A DNA stretch of 64,000 bases from CAVQUE01 sp046290435 (GTDB lineage Bacteria > Actinomycetota > Acidimicrobiia > Acidimicrobiales > UBA8592), in NCBI GenBank assembly GCA_046290435.1, contig JBKAGO010000035.1, forward strand, positions 62,001-126,000, read 5' to 3'. The notes beneath the pieces were generated by a model that did no database searches, had not been told where the DNA came from, and was given only the letters and a program-made list of their open reading frames with translations. Positions 17,915-31,548 of the stretch are shown one piece after another. A program made the position numbers and the translations under genes. The stretch's first letter is position 1. Each line of letters starts with the position of its first letter.

Positions 17915-19186
17915 TCACACCTTGGTGAAGGTCAGGGGCAGCTGCTTCATCGGCCGGAGGAAGAAGCTGAACTCGTGGGGCTGGTCGTCGAGAGGCTGGC
18001 CCAGGGCGATGTCGTCCATGCGATCGAGGATGGCGTCGAAGGCGCTGAGGAGCTCGGCACGGGCCAGGGCGGCGCCGATGCAGAAGTGCGCGCCGAGGCC
18101 GAACGCAACGTGGTTCTGGGCGTTGGGCCGGGTGATGTCGAAGGTGGCGGGATCGTCGAACTCGCGCGGGTCGCGGTTGGCGGCGGCGTAGCGGGCCATG
18201 ATCGACGAGCCGGCCTCGATCCCCACACCGTGCATCTCGACGGGGCAGGCGACGGTTCGCCACAGCCCCGCCACCGGCGAGTCGTAGCGCAGGCTCTCCT
18301 CGATGAAGTTGCGCAGCAGCGAACGGTCGGCCCGCAACAGCGCCATCTGGTCGGGGTAGCGCAGCAACAGCCACATGGCGGTGCCCAGCGCGGCGGTGGT
18401 CGTCTCGAACCCGCCGGTCACCAGCTGATGCATCAGGTCCTGGAGCTCCTCGATGGTGAGGGGCTCCTCGTCGTCGCCGTGGGAGTGCACGAGCGCCGAG
18501 ATGAGATCGTCGGTGGGTTCGGTGCGCCGGCGCTCGAACTCGGCGGCGAGGTGGTGCTGGGCCTCGAGCTCGATCTCGGCGGCAGCGACGGCCTCTTCGG
18601 GGGTGAGGGCACGCTGGGACATCGCCAACATCGCGTCGGCCCACCGCTTGAAGGTCTGGTACTCGCTGGCCGGCAGGCCGAGCTGTTCGCAGATGACGAT
18701 GCCCGGCAACGGGAGCGCGAAGTCCGCGATGAACTCACACGACCCGGCGTCGATGAAGCCGTCGATGAGCTCGTGGGTGATCTCGTCGATGCGTGGGGTG
18801 AGCTCCTTGACGCGGCGCTGGGTGAACACCCGGTTCAACAGCTTGCGGTAGCGGGTGTGCACGGGCGGGTCGGTGCGCTGCAGGGTCGAGGCCTTGAGCC
18901 AGCCCTTGTCCTCGAACACCTGGCGATGGGCTGCGAGCGCGGCCGAGCTGCGCCCCGCTCCCCCGCTGGGCCGGCTGGAGAATTCGGCCGGCGTCGACGC
19001 GACGCGCCGGACGTCGTCGTAGCGCGTCACCATGTACATCCCGGTCTCGGGCATCCGGTAGACGGGGCACTCGTCGTGCATTCGGGCGTAGACCTCGAAA
19101 GGGTCGTCCTGGACGACCGGATCGAGGAAGCTCACGTCGGCCAGCGGCTGATCGGTCGCAGCGTCGTTCTCGGCGGTGTCGGTCAC
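17915..19186 (-). CDS. Cytochrome P450
   Basis: The 423-residue soluble bacterial P450 has all key motifs: the I-helix GGFETTT (258-264), E297-x2-R300 of the K-helix, and the heme loop FGLGAHFCIG with thiolate ligand C369. It lacks a membrane anchor and would need a ferredoxin and reductase, neither in view. The substrate is unknown; family members in related bacteria act on sterols, terpenes or fatty acids. It is divergent from a luciferase-like oxidoreductase gene, and the two share a 122-bp intergenic region. Confidence 0.95.
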   Translation of the reverse strand: MTDTAENDAATDQPLADVSFLDPVVQDDPFEVYARMHDECPVYRMPETGMYMVTRYDDVRRVASTPAEFSSRPSGGAGRSSAALAAHRQVFEDKGWLKASTLQRTDPPVHTRYRKLLNRVFTQRRVKELTPRIDEITHELIDGFIDAGSCEFIADFALPLPGIVICEQLGLPASEYQTFKRWADAMLAMSQRALTPEEAVAAAEIELEAQHHLAAEFERRRTEPTDDLISALVHSHGDDEEPLTIEELQDLMHQLVTGGFETTTAALGTAMWLLLRYPDQMALLRADRSLLRNFIEESLRYDSPVAGLWRTVACPVEMHGVGIEAGSSIMARYAAANRDPREFDDPATFDITRPNAQNHVAFGLGAHFCIGAALARAELLSAFDAILDRMDDIALGQPLDDQPHEFSFFLRPMKQLPLTFTKV

Positions 19187-19243
19187 GGGGTCCCCCTGGG
19201 TCGGACGCAGCTCTCGCCGTCGAGAGCCACCGTGGTTCGAGAG

Positions 19244-19249
19244 TAGTGT
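19244..19249 (+). promoter_or_regulatory. -10 box (TAGTGT) of the luciferase-like gene
   Basis: TAGTGT lies 8 nt before an in-frame GTG at 19258, compatible with a leaderless start there. Alternatively it gives a 50-nt leader to ATG 19309, which has a GGGAG ribosome site. Confidence 0.35.
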
Positions 19250-19308
19250 CGACGAACGTGACGCGGGACACGAATGTCCCGGAATCGATCGAGCCCGGGA
19301 GTGACCGC

Positions 19309-20211
19309 ATGAAGATCCGAGTCGGTGTCGGCATCGGAACGTCGAGCCTGACCAACGAACCGATCAGCCTCGGCGCGCTGGTCGAGGGGCTCGAGCATCA
19401 CGGGTTCGACTCGGTGTGGTTCTCCGAGCGGGTCGCGGGACCCACGCTCGACCCGGTCGTGGCCATGGCCTGGGCCGCCGCACGAACGACGAAGCTCAAG
19501 TTCGGCCCGAGCGTGATGGTGCTTCCGGGACGCAACCCGGTGCTGTTGGCGAAATCGATCGCCAGCCTCGATCGGATCTCGGGCGGTCGGGTCCTGCCGG
19601 CGTTCGGGCTCGGCGCCGTGAACCTCGCCGAGCACCAGGCGTTCGGGGTCGAACGCTCCGAGCGGGCACCATGGTTCGACGAGGCCTTGCCGCTGCTACG
19701 CCGCCTGTGGAGCGAAGACGTCGTCGACCATCACGGCGAACGCTTCACCATGGAGGGCGTGCGGGTTCGGCCGAAGCCGGTGCAGAACCCTCTCGAGGTG
19801 TGGCTGGGAGGCATCGCCCCGAGCGAACTGCGGCGCACCGGGCGACTGGGTGACGGCTGGCTACCCAGTTTCTGCACACCTGACGATGTGGCTGCCGGTA
19901 TCCCCGTGATCGATGCGGCGAGCACCACCGCCGAACGCCCGCTGATCGATCGGGAGCATTTCGGTGCGTTCATCGGCTACACCACCGACGGCACCATCCC
20001 GGACCGGATCCGCCAGGCTGTCGAGGCCCGCCGGCCGGGTCTCGACCCCGCCGAGATCATGGTGGCAGGACGCGAGGGGCTGACCAAACGCATCGAGGAG
20101 TTCGTCGACGCCGGCGCGAGCAAGTTCGTGGTGGCCCCGTTCGTGGAGCCCGAGGACTGGGCGAGCGAACTCGCCGCACTCGCGGACGAGGTCCTGCACT
20201 TCCACCGCTGA
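19309..20211 (+). CDS. LLM-class (luciferase-like) flavin-dependent oxidoreductase
   Basis: The 300-residue TIM-barrel protein belongs to the bacterial luciferase-like family, many of whose actinobacterial members use coenzyme F420. Typical segments are GFDSVWFSER, the LKFGPSVMVLPGRNPVLLAKSIASLD strand-helix (cut here as two motifs in the sequence), the FGLGAVN loop and VWLGG near the C-terminal third. The choice of F420 over FMN cannot be settled by eye. ATG 19309 puts the first beta strand (KIRVGVGIG) at the N-terminus and has GGGAG 9 nt upstream; GTG 19258 is the alternative. Confidence 0.88.
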   Translation: MKIRVGVGIGTSSLTNEPISLGALVEGLEHHGFDSVWFSERVAGPTLDPVVAMAWAAARTTKLKFGPSVMVLPGRNPVLLAKSIASLDRISGGRVLPAFGLGAVNLAEHQAFGVERSERAPWFDEALPLLRRLWSEDVVDHHGERFTMEGVRVRPKPVQNPLEVWLGGIAPSELRRTGRLGDGWLPSFCTPDDVAAGIPVIDAASTTAERPLIDREHFGAFIGYTTDGTIPDRIRQAVEARRPGLDPAEIMVAGREGLTKRIEEFVDAGASKFVVAPFVEPEDWASELAALADEVLHFHR

Positions 20212-20309
20212 GGGAACGCGCAGACCGCTTCGACGAAGGGGCCCCGTACCAGCAGTCTCCCAACGAGGTCACGGTCGCTCCGCCACGACGAAGGGTGGCG
20301 ATGGGTGGA

Positions 20310-20660
20310 TCAGCAGAAGCGCTCGGACATCTCCATTGCGATCTCGGCGTGGCGCAGGAGAAACGTGCGTTCGTCGAGGCGTTTGCGGCGGAGCCAGCCG
20401 GTGACCTCGTCGTTGCACTTGCTGGCGTTGCAGGAACGGCACGCCGGCACGATGTTGGTGATCGTGTACCGACCGCCCCGCGACAGCGCCAGGACGCAGT
20501 CGCGCTGCGGTGCAATATCGACGGCGCCGCAGTACGCGCAACCACCCCATGCCGCCTTCAGCGCTTCCCACTGCTCGTTGGTGAGGTCGTTGTCGGCGGC
20601 GTCCATCCTCCGCTTGCGCTTACGCGCCGCCCGGGCTCGGCGAGATCGGGCGACGGCCAT
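20310..20660 (-). CDS. HNH-endonuclease-like protein with altered catalytic His
   Basis: The 116-residue protein has a basic N-terminus (about 5-18) and an HNH-type zinc domain with CxxC pairs CAYC and CRSC and the segment NIVPACRSCNASK. In typical members the first motif reads DH; here it reads DC (RDCVLALSRGG), so the usual catalytic histidine is replaced by cysteine. It may be inactive or a variant nuclease. It stands alone, convergent to the luciferase-like gene, with a TACCAT box 6 nt before ATG. Confidence 0.75.
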   Translation of the reverse strand: MAVARSRRARAARKRKRRMDAADNDLTNEQWEALKAAWGGCAYCGAVDIAPQRDCVLALSRGGRYTITNIVPACRSCNASKCNDEVTGWLRRKRLDERTFLLRHAEIAMEMSERFC

Positions 20661-20666
20661 TTCCCG

Positions 20667-20672
20667 ATGGTA
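20667..20672 (-). promoter_or_regulatory. -10 box (TACCAT) of the HNH gene
   Basis: TACCAT lies 6 nt before ATG 20660 on the minus strand, consistent with leaderless expression. Confidence 0.35.
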
Positions 20673-20734
20673 GGACCCCAGCCTGGCCGCACCGCGCACC
20701 CGCAGTGCCGACCCTCCGTCGTGCCCGTCGGGCC

Positions 20735-22456
20735 TCAGATGCGCAGCGGGTCGACGGCCACGCGCAGCCGGCCCTTGGGGCGCTCGACCGCGGCCAGGGC
20801 ATCGGCGAGGGTCGCCGGGTCGTCGGCGCGCACCAGCCATGCCCCGTCGGCGGGGCCCCGGACCTCGATGCCCAGCGGCTCCCCCAGGCGGGTGATGAAC
20901 TCCTCGGCCATCGCCCCCGACACGTGGGCGAGCGCGGCGAACGGTGGGTAGCGCAGGATCCGCCGGCGGGCCATCTCGCCCTGGGCCCACGGCTCGACAT
21001 CGGCGGTGACGGCGGCCCGAATGGCGGGATGGTCGGGCTGGCGGGTCTGGACGAGCACCTCGCCGGTGCCGTCACGTCGTCCTCCGACCAGCCGACCGGC
21101 ACGCACCAGCAGGGCCAGTGCCTGTTCGGCCGATCGGTAGCGCGGTGCGGCGAGCTCCTGGTCGAAGTCGACGAAGGCGACGGCATCGAGCCCGTCGACA
21201 CGGTGCAGCACTGCTTCGGTGCCGACCAGCACCCGGCCGTCGGGCAGATCCTCGGCGTCGCCGGTGACCTCGGCCACCGGTTCGCGCAGCAGCGCCTCGA
21301 GCTCTTCGCTGGCCCTGGTGACCCCGACGCGGAGCTGCTTGAAGCGCGTCGCGCCGCAGGCATCGCACACCACGGGGCGATGGTGACCGCTTGGGCACTC
21401 CAACTGCCCCGGATCGTCGCCCTGGCGCATGGCGGCGTCGCACTCGGTGCACGTGGCCAGGCTGTCGCAGGCTGCACAGGCCAGCAGCCGCGCCCGCCCC
21501 TTGCGGTTGAGGACCACGGCGACGCGCCCCTCTACATCGAATGCACGCACGAGCGCCGAGGTCCACAGCGTGCCGCGGGCGGTGTCATCGGTTCGCAGAT
21601 CGACGACGCGCACCATCGGCCAACCGGCGCGCTCGGTGGGTCGGCCCGGCTCGAGCAGAGGCAACACGGAGCGGGCCTCGGGGGTCGGGATCGGCGAGGT
21701 CACCACGATGGGCACGCCGGCCCGAGCAGCACGCTCGACGAGGACCTCACGCGCATGCCAGGTGGGGGCCTGTTCCTGTTGGTAGACCTCGTCGTGTTCA
21801 TCGATCATCACGATCGCAGCCAGGCCCGCAACAGGGGCGAAGGCCGCGGTGCGCCCGCCGACCACCGTCGCTCCCCCGGCGCCCAGCGCCCAGTCCCGGG
21901 GATGCAGCGCGACGCGGACGCCGAGCCGACGGAGCCGCCCGGCGACCACCTGGCTCTGGTGGATCGACGGCACGACGATCAGGGCGTTGCCCCGTGCGAC
22001 CGCCGCCAGGATCAGCGGCCACCGATCCCCCAGCGGCGGCACCCGCACGACCGAGCCGGCGCCGTCGAAGGCATCGTGGGCCCAGCCGGCGACGTGGCCC
22101 ACCCCTGCAGACGATCGGGCGGTCTCGACGACGCGGGCCACCATCGTCGGCGGGCTGGCGGTCCGCAGGAACGCCGACGGCGAACCGGCCCAGCGCCACG
22201 CCGCCCACTGCGCGAGGTCCACCAGATGCGCCGGCGGGCCGACGCCGCTCAGCCGCGTCAGCGGTCGAAGAGCGACACCGGGCTCGGTGGCGGGGTCGAG
22301 CTCGGTGACCCACCCGGCGATGCGCCGGCCGTGGAGCTCGGCACGCACCATGGTACCCACCGTGATCGAGCCGGCACGACCGTCGTCGTGCCAGCTCGTC
22401 GGGATCGAGTAGTCGAAGGTGCGCCGCAGCGCCGCGACGTCGGGCAGCACACGCAC
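20735..22456 (-). CDS. priA: PriA-like primosomal protein N', ATPase motifs degenerate
   Basis: PriA restarts stalled replication forks. The 573-residue protein has the N-terminal 3'-DNA-binding region (LPDVAALRRTFDYSIP), the helicase body and a cysteine-rich zinc region (CAACDSLATCTEC, then CPSGHH and CDAC). It is shorter than the 730-residue E. coli protein. No Walker A GxGKT is present: the corresponding stretch reads AAVARGNALIVVP. The DEEH box reads IDEHDE. Such degenerate PriA proteins are usual in actinobacteria and presumably keep a structural primosome role without helicase activity. Start is GTG 22456, 73 bp after metK. Confidence 0.85.
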   Translation of the reverse strand: MRVLPDVAALRRTFDYSIPTSWHDDGRAGSITVGTMVRAELHGRRIAGWVTELDPATEPGVALRPLTRLSGVGPPAHLVDLAQWAAWRWAGSPSAFLRTASPPTMVARVVETARSSAGVGHVAGWAHDAFDGAGSVVRVPPLGDRWPLILAAVARGNALIVVPSIHQSQVVAGRLRRLGVRVALHPRDWALGAGGATVVGGRTAAFAPVAGLAAIVMIDEHDEVYQQEQAPTWHAREVLVERAARAGVPIVVTSPIPTPEARSVLPLLEPGRPTERAGWPMVRVVDLRTDDTARGTLWTSALVRAFDVEGRVAVVLNRKGRARLLACAACDSLATCTECDAAMRQGDDPGQLECPSGHHRPVVCDACGATRFKQLRVGVTRASEELEALLREPVAEVTGDAEDLPDGRVLVGTEAVLHRVDGLDAVAFVDFDQELAAPRYRSAEQALALLVRAGRLVGGRRDGTGEVLVQTRQPDHPAIRAAVTADVEPWAQGEMARRRILRYPPFAALAHVSGAMAEEFITRLGEPLGIEVRGPADGAWLVRADDPATLADALAAVERPKGRLRVAVDPLRI

Positions 22457-22529
22457 CGATCGGGGTCCCGTCGGCGCCGAGAGGTTCAGCGTCCCGGCCC
22501 CTGTGGCGACCGCCGTGGTCCGATTGGGC

Positions 22530-23726
<1,197 letters not shown>

Positions 23727-23732
23727 GGTTGG

Positions 23733-25043
23733 CTACCTCTGGTTGTTGGCGGCGGTGGGTTGGGCGGGCGGGTTCGGCACGGCCGGCTCGGTACCGAGAC
23801 GGCTGGTGCGGATGGAGACGACCTCGTCGAGGACCGCATCGGCGATGACACGCTTGTCGGCGAGAGCCACGTGGCGTCGGCGATCGGCTCCGATGATGAG
23901 GACTTCGTTGGTGTCGTGGGCGAAACCTGCACCGTCCATCGACACGTCGTTGCCGACGATGAGGTCGAGGTGCTTGCGTTCGAGCTTTCCGCGTGCGTTG
24001 CGTTCGAGGTCGTCGGTCTCGGCGGCGAACCCGACGAGCACCTGCGTTGCCGGGCGCCGTTCGCCGAGATCGACGAGGAAGTCGTGGGTGCGCTCGAGTG
24101 CGATGGAGTCGAGCGCGTCGTCCTTCTTGATCTTGTGATCGGCGCGCGCCGCCGGACGGAAGTCGGCGATCGCGGCAGCCATGATGATCACGTCGGCGCT
24201 GGCAGATGCGGGCATGACCACCGACTGCATCTCGGCAGCGGACTCGACGCTGATGGCGGTGACGCCCGGCGGCGGTTCGCGATCGACGGTGGTGACGAGG
24301 GTGACGTCGGCGCCGCGTGCATACGCCGCGGCTGCGAGTGCATACCCCTGCTTGCCGGTGGACCGGTTGGTGATGACCCGCACCGGGTCGATGGCCTCAC
24401 GGGTGCCGCCGGCGGTGATGATGACGTGGGCCCCGCGGAGATCGCCTGGACCGACGGCCCGTTCGACCGCGGCGACGATGGTGGGGGGCGACGCCAGGCG
24501 GCCATGGCCGACGTCGCCGCCGGCGAGACGGCCCGGTTCGGCATCGACGACCACGACCCCACGCCGGCGAAGCGTCGCGAGGTTCTCCTGGACGGCGGGG
24601 TGCTCCCACATCTCGGTGTGCATCGCGGGGCACACGACGACCGGCGCTGCGGTGGCCAACAAGGTGGCGGTCAACAATTCGTTGGAGATACCTGCTGCAT
24701 AGGAGCCGATGAGGCGGGCCGTCGCGGGAGCGACGACGATCGCATCCGCGCCCTGGCCCATACGAGTGTGCGGGATGGGGTCGTCGCTGTCCCACAGTGA
24801 GGTGCGAACCGGCTCGCTCGACAACGCGCTGAGCGTTGTCTCGCCGATGAACCGGTGCGCGGCCCGGGTCATGATCGGGGTGACATGGGCGCCGGCGTCG
24901 ACGAGGCGGCGGGCGACCTCGACGGCCTTGTAGGCCGCGATGCCGCCGCTGACCCCGAGCACGATGCGCTTGCCGGCGAGCGGCCCTGCGCCGTCGTCGG
25001 ACGAGCCGACGCCGGCCGTCGCCGAATCAGCTGGCGTCGTCAC
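23733..25043 (-). CDS. coaBC: Bifunctional phosphopantothenoylcysteine decarboxylase / phosphopantothenate-cysteine ligase
   Basis: CoaBC carries out two steps of coenzyme A synthesis. The 436-residue product has the FMN-dependent CoaC half (GGIAAYK, PAMHTEMW) and the CoaB half beginning with ITAGGTREAIDPVR and NRSTGKQG, plus the KIKK loop. In E. coli the decarboxylase has a catalytic Cys in ACGDxGxGRM; here the stretch reads AGGDVGHGRL with Gly at that place, a variation I believe occurs in other actinobacteria. GTG 25043 is chosen; it overlaps the rpoZ end by 17 bp, so exact start is moderately sure. Confidence 0.93.
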   Translation of the reverse strand: MTTPADSATAGVGSSDDGAGPLAGKRIVLGVSGGIAAYKAVEVARRLVDAGAHVTPIMTRAAHRFIGETTLSALSSEPVRTSLWDSDDPIPHTRMGQGADAIVVAPATARLIGSYAAGISNELLTATLLATAAPVVVCPAMHTEMWEHPAVQENLATLRRRGVVVVDAEPGRLAGGDVGHGRLASPPTIVAAVERAVGPGDLRGAHVIITAGGTREAIDPVRVITNRSTGKQGYALAAAAYARGADVTLVTTVDREPPPGVTAISVESAAEMQSVVMPASASADVIIMAAAIADFRPAARADHKIKKDDALDSIALERTHDFLVDLGERRPATQVLVGFAAETDDLERNARGKLERKHLDLIVGNDVSMDGAGFAHDTNEVLIIGADRRRHVALADKRVIADAVLDEVVSIRTSRLGTEPAVPNPPAQPTAANNQR

Positions 25044-25338
25044 CGTCGGACTCGGCGACCTCGGTGGCGGGCGCGACGTCCTCGACGGGTTCGGCCTTGG
25101 CTCCGGCGACGATCTTGTCCGCCGAGATCTCCTCGAACGCAATGGTGAGCGGCTTGCGCGACACCGAGGTGACCTGCGGTGGGACGTTGGCGCCGAGGCC
25201 GTCGCCGAGTTGACCGAAGTAGGAGTTGATCTGGCGGGCACGGCGCGACCCCAGCGTCACCAACCGGAACTTCGACCCGGCGCGATCGAGCAGGCCCTCG
25301 ACGGGGGGCTCGATCATGGTGTCGTTCTGGAGGGGCAT
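25027..25338 (-). CDS. rpoZ: RNA polymerase omega subunit
   Basis: The 103-residue protein has the omega core PPVEGLLDRAGSKFRLVTLGSRRARQINSY in two overlapping motifs (PVEGLLDRAGSKF and GSRRARQI) and the KPLTIAFEEI strand. An acidic tail follows (about 80-103). Omega aids assembly of the beta' subunit. It lies between gmk and coaBC, the usual actinobacterial order, after a 125-bp gap that may hold its own promoter (TATCCT on the minus strand at 25411-25406, weak -35). Confidence 0.94.
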   Translation of the reverse strand: MPLQNDTMIEPPVEGLLDRAGSKFRLVTLGSRRARQINSYFGQLGDGLGANVPPQVTSVSRKPLTIAFEEISADKIVAGAKAEPVEDVAPATEVAESDGDDAS

Positions 25339-25463
25339 GGCGCACTCTTTCGTCGATTACAGGGGATTCGCGGCGCGCCGTGTGAGCGGCCGCAGGCCAG
25401 ATGAGAGGATAGCAGCCGCCTGCGGGATCGGAACCCGGGCGCCTGCCCCCGAGGTCAGGGCGT

Positions 25464-26024
25464 TCAGCTGCAGCGGTGGGCGTCGTCGATCAAGGCGAGG
25501 ATCTCGTCGACCGCGGTGTCGAGGTCGTCGTTGATGACGACATGGGCGCCGAGCTCGCCGGCGAGGGACCGCTCGTGCTCGGCTGCGGCTATGCGCCGCG
25601 CGACGGCTGCCTCGTCGTCTCCGCGGGCACGCAGGCGCTCGGCCTGCGCGGTACGGGTCGGAGCGTCGACGAAGACCAACAGCGCACCCTCGTCACGGGC
25701 CCGGACCGACCGGGCGCCCTGGACGTCGATCTCGAGCAGCACGTCGGTGCCCTCGGGAGGGTCGGGCCAAGGTGTGCCGTAGAGGTTTCCCTGGAACTCG
25801 GCCCACTCGAGAAATCCCCCACTGTCGATGTGGGCGACGAACGTCTCCTGGTCGACGAAGTGGTAGGCGTCGTCGGGCTCGCCGGGCCGCTGGTCGCGGG
25901 TGGTCCACGACCTGCTGAGCCAGAGACCGGGGTTGCGTTCGATCAGGCGGGCCGCGATGGTGCCCTTGCCGACGCCACCCGGTCCCGAGACCACGATGAC
26001 CAGCGACGCAGCGTCCTCAGCCAC
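25464..26024 (-). CDS. gmk: Guanylate kinase
   Basis: Gmk phosphorylates GMP to GDP. The 186-residue enzyme has the P-loop GPGGVGKGT (14-22; most homologues have GPSG), the GMP-binding SRSWTTRDQRPGE and the EWAEFQGNLYGTP segments. It overlaps the mihF end by 8 bp and is thus coupled to it. The mihF-gmk-rpoZ order is a hallmark of Actinobacteria. Confidence 0.95.
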   Translation of the reverse strand: MAEDAASLVIVVSGPGGVGKGTIAARLIERNPGLWLSRSWTTRDQRPGEPDDAYHFVDQETFVAHIDSGGFLEWAEFQGNLYGTPWPDPPEGTDVLLEIDVQGARSVRARDEGALLVFVDAPTRTAQAERLRARGDDEAAVARRIAAAEHERSLAGELGAHVVINDDLDTAVDEILALIDDAHRCS

Positions 26025-26334
26025 CGACCGCGGCGAGCAGAGCCGCCCGCTGCTGATCTCCGAGGCCGCGCAGGCGCCGGCTGTCGGCGATGCCGATCTC
26101 CTCCATCATCCGGCGGGCCTTGACCTTGCCGACGCCGGGGAGGGACTCGATGACCGCCAGGGCCTTGGTCTTGCCGATGATGTCGTCGCGGTCGGCCAGG
26201 TCGAGGACCTGGCTCAGTTCGACCGAACCCATCTTCAGGCGCTCTTTGAGCTCGGCGCGGACACGCCGGGCGTGGGCGGCCTTTTCGAGCGCGTCCTTGC
26301 GCTGGGCCTCGGTGAGAACGGGGGGTGCTGCCAT
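26017..26334 (-). CDS. mihF: Actinobacterial integration host factor
   Basis: The 105-residue nucleoid protein is of the mIHF/sIHF type, unrelated to HU-like IHF. It shows the N-terminal helix rich in Ala, Arg and Lys (LTEAQRKDALEKAAHARRVR), the KERLKMGS segment and a helix-two-turn-helix DNA-binding region LPGVGKVKARRMMEEIGI. ATG 26334 gives the normal length; the frame is open further upstream without similarity. A TACGAT box 7 nt upstream suggests a leaderless start inside the pyr-gmk cluster. Confidence 0.95.
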   Translation of the reverse strand: MAAPPVLTEAQRKDALEKAAHARRVRAELKERLKMGSVELSQVLDLADRDDIIGKTKALAVIESLPGVGKVKARRMMEEIGIADSRRLRGLGDQQRAALLAAVGG

Positions 26335-26341
26335 GGGAGCG

Positions 26342-26347
26342 ATCGTA
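26342..26347 (-). promoter_or_regulatory. -10 box (TACGAT) for mihF
   Basis: TACGAT, close to the sigma-70 consensus, lies 7 nt before ATG 26334 with no ribosome site between. It would give mihF-gmk a leaderless transcript independent of the pyr operon. Confidence 0.45.
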
Positions 26348-26413
26348 ATGAGCGGCGACGCCCAGGTGGTGGAGGGTCGCCGTTCCCGCACCCCGGCTGA
26401 GCAGGGATAATGA

Positions 26414-26429
26414 CCGCTCGGCGGAGCGG
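26414..26429 (-). terminator. Short hairpin after pyrF
   Basis: CCGCTC and GAGCGG pair around a 4-nt loop just after the pyrF stop; on the minus strand TCATTAT follows. It could end or weaken pyr transcription before the mihF promoter. Confidence 0.4.
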
Positions 26430-26432
26430 CTG

Positions 26433-27206
26433 TCAGCCGAGGAGTTCGCTCACCAGCTGGTTCGCAGCCTCCGCCGGGTCGGGGGCCGCGGTGACGGTGC
26501 GGCCGATGACCAGGAGGTCGGCACCCTGGGCCATGGCGTCGCCGGGCGTCGCCGGGTTGGCCTGGTCGTTCGCCTCGCTACCGGCCAGGCGGATGCCGGG
26601 CACGATCCGAACCAGCCGCGGGGCCAGGGTCCGGGCGTCGACGAGGTCCTTCGCAGCGCAGACGAGACCGCCGCAGCCTGCCTCGGCGGCGAGGCGCACA
26701 CGCTGGGGAACGATGTGGTCGGGGGCGCCGCCGTCGCTGGTCAAGACCGTGACCGCGACGGCCATGGGGATCTCGAGGCCGGCGTTGGTGGCACCCTCGC
26801 CGAGGCCCTCGACACCGGCGCGCAACATGTCGACACCACCGAACGCGTGCAGGGTGAGGTAGTCGACGCCCAGCGCGCCGAGCACACGGGCGGCCCGCCC
26901 CACGGTGGTGGGGATGTCGTGGAGCTTGAGGTCGAGGAACACGTCGTAGCCGAGCTCGCGCATGGCGGCCACGGCGTCGGGCCCGGCGGCGGAGTAGAGC
27001 TCCAGACCGACCTTCGCGACACCGAACCAGGGTGCGAGCTCCCGGGCCATACGCGTCGCGACCACGAGGTCGTCGACGTCGAGGGCCAACACCAGGGTGG
27101 CCCGTACCTCGTCGGTGACGCCGGCGAGCTCCACCGGGTCGGCGGGCTCGGGCGCACTCGTCACGGCGGCCGAGGGATTGACAGCGGATTCGGAACTCTC
27201 GGTCAT
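26433..27206 (-). CDS. pyrF: Orotidine-5'-phosphate decarboxylase
   Basis: PyrF makes UMP from OMP, the last step of the pathway encoded here. The 257-residue TIM-barrel shows LALDVDD near the start, the catalytic DLKLHDIPTTV tetrad region, the AVTVLTS strand and VIGRTVT at the phosphate site. An N-terminal extension of about 35 Ser/Ala/Pro-rich residues precedes the barrel. The start overlaps the pyrD stop by ATGA. It is the last pyr gene. Confidence 0.95.
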   Translation of the reverse strand: MTESSESAVNPSAAVTSAPEPADPVELAGVTDEVRATLVLALDVDDLVVATRMARELAPWFGVAKVGLELYSAAGPDAVAAMRELGYDVFLDLKLHDIPTTVGRAARVLGALGVDYLTLHAFGGVDMLRAGVEGLGEGATNAGLEIPMAVAVTVLTSDGGAPDHIVPQRVRLAAEAGCGGLVCAAKDLVDARTLAPRLVRIVPGIRLAGSEANDQANPATPGDAMAQGADLLVIGRTVTAAPDPAEAANQLVSELLG

Positions 27207-28179
27207 GGAAGCCTTTCGTCATGCGCGGCGCCGACGAGATCGCCGAGCCGTTGGATTCCGTGCGATCGGCACCATTGCTCGATCTCGTCCATCACGATGG
27301 CGGACGCCCGGGGGTCCGCGAAGGTCGCGGTACCGACCTGGATCGCCGATGCTCCTGCCATCATCAGCTCCACCGCCTGCGACCCAGACGCTACACCGCC
27401 GACCCCCACGATCGGGAGATCCCGCAGCGCGGCGTGGACGTCGTAGACGGCGCGCACGGCAACCGGATGCATCGCCGGTCCCGACAGACCGCCACCGCCG
27501 CCCCCGAGAAGCGGTCGGCGCTTCTCGACGTCGATGACCATGCCCATGACGGTGTTGACCAGCGTGACCGCCTCGGCGCCGGCCTCGGCGGCGGCCGCAG
27601 CGATGGGCACCAGCGCGGTGACGTTGGGGCTCAGCTTGGCCCAGCGGGGTCGCCCCACACCCGCGGTGGCCTCGAGCACGGCACGGGTGGCCTCTGCCGA
27701 ATGGGCGAACATCTCGTGGCGGGCCTCGACGTTGGGGCACGACACGTTGACCTCGACCGCGATCACCTCGGGCGGCAGGTCCGCAACGGCGGCGGCCGCT
27801 TCGGCGTAGTCGCCGATCGAGCGTCCCCAGATGCTCACGACGACCCGGGCACCGGTGGCTACGAGGGCAGGCAGCTCCTCGGCTGCCCAGGCCTCGATGC
27901 CGGGCCCCTGCAGGCCGACGCTGTTGATCATCCCGGCCGGCGTCTGGTGGACCCGTGGCGCGGGATTACCGGCCCACGGGCCTGCGCTCAGCGACTTCAC
28001 GACCACCGCGCCGAGGCTCGACAGGTCGACGTAGGCCGAGAGTTCGTCGCCGTGACCGGCGGTACCCGACGCGGTCATGACCGCGTGCGGCAGATGCAGC
28101 GACCCCACCGTCGTCGAGCAGTCGACGTGCACGTTGGGCCCGTGGCCGGAGCGGCGCGGGAGCACCCGTGGCCGGTCGA

Positions 28180-28183
<4 letters not shown>
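27203..28183 (-). CDS. pyrD: Dihydroorotate dehydrogenase, class 1 type
   Basis: The 326-residue flavoprotein oxidises dihydroorotate to orotate. The active-site base is Cys in NVSCPNVE, which places it in class 1 (cytosolic) rather than the Ser-type membrane class 2. The FMN-binding GVGGVASG and the AGASAIQVGTA ends are present. Class 1B enzymes work with the PyrK electron-transfer subunit, but no pyrK is in this cluster. The start ATG 28183 overlaps the carB stop by ATGA. Confidence 0.93.
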
Positions 28184-31533
<3,350 letters not shown>

Positions 31534-31548
31534 GGGTCGTTGCTCTCC

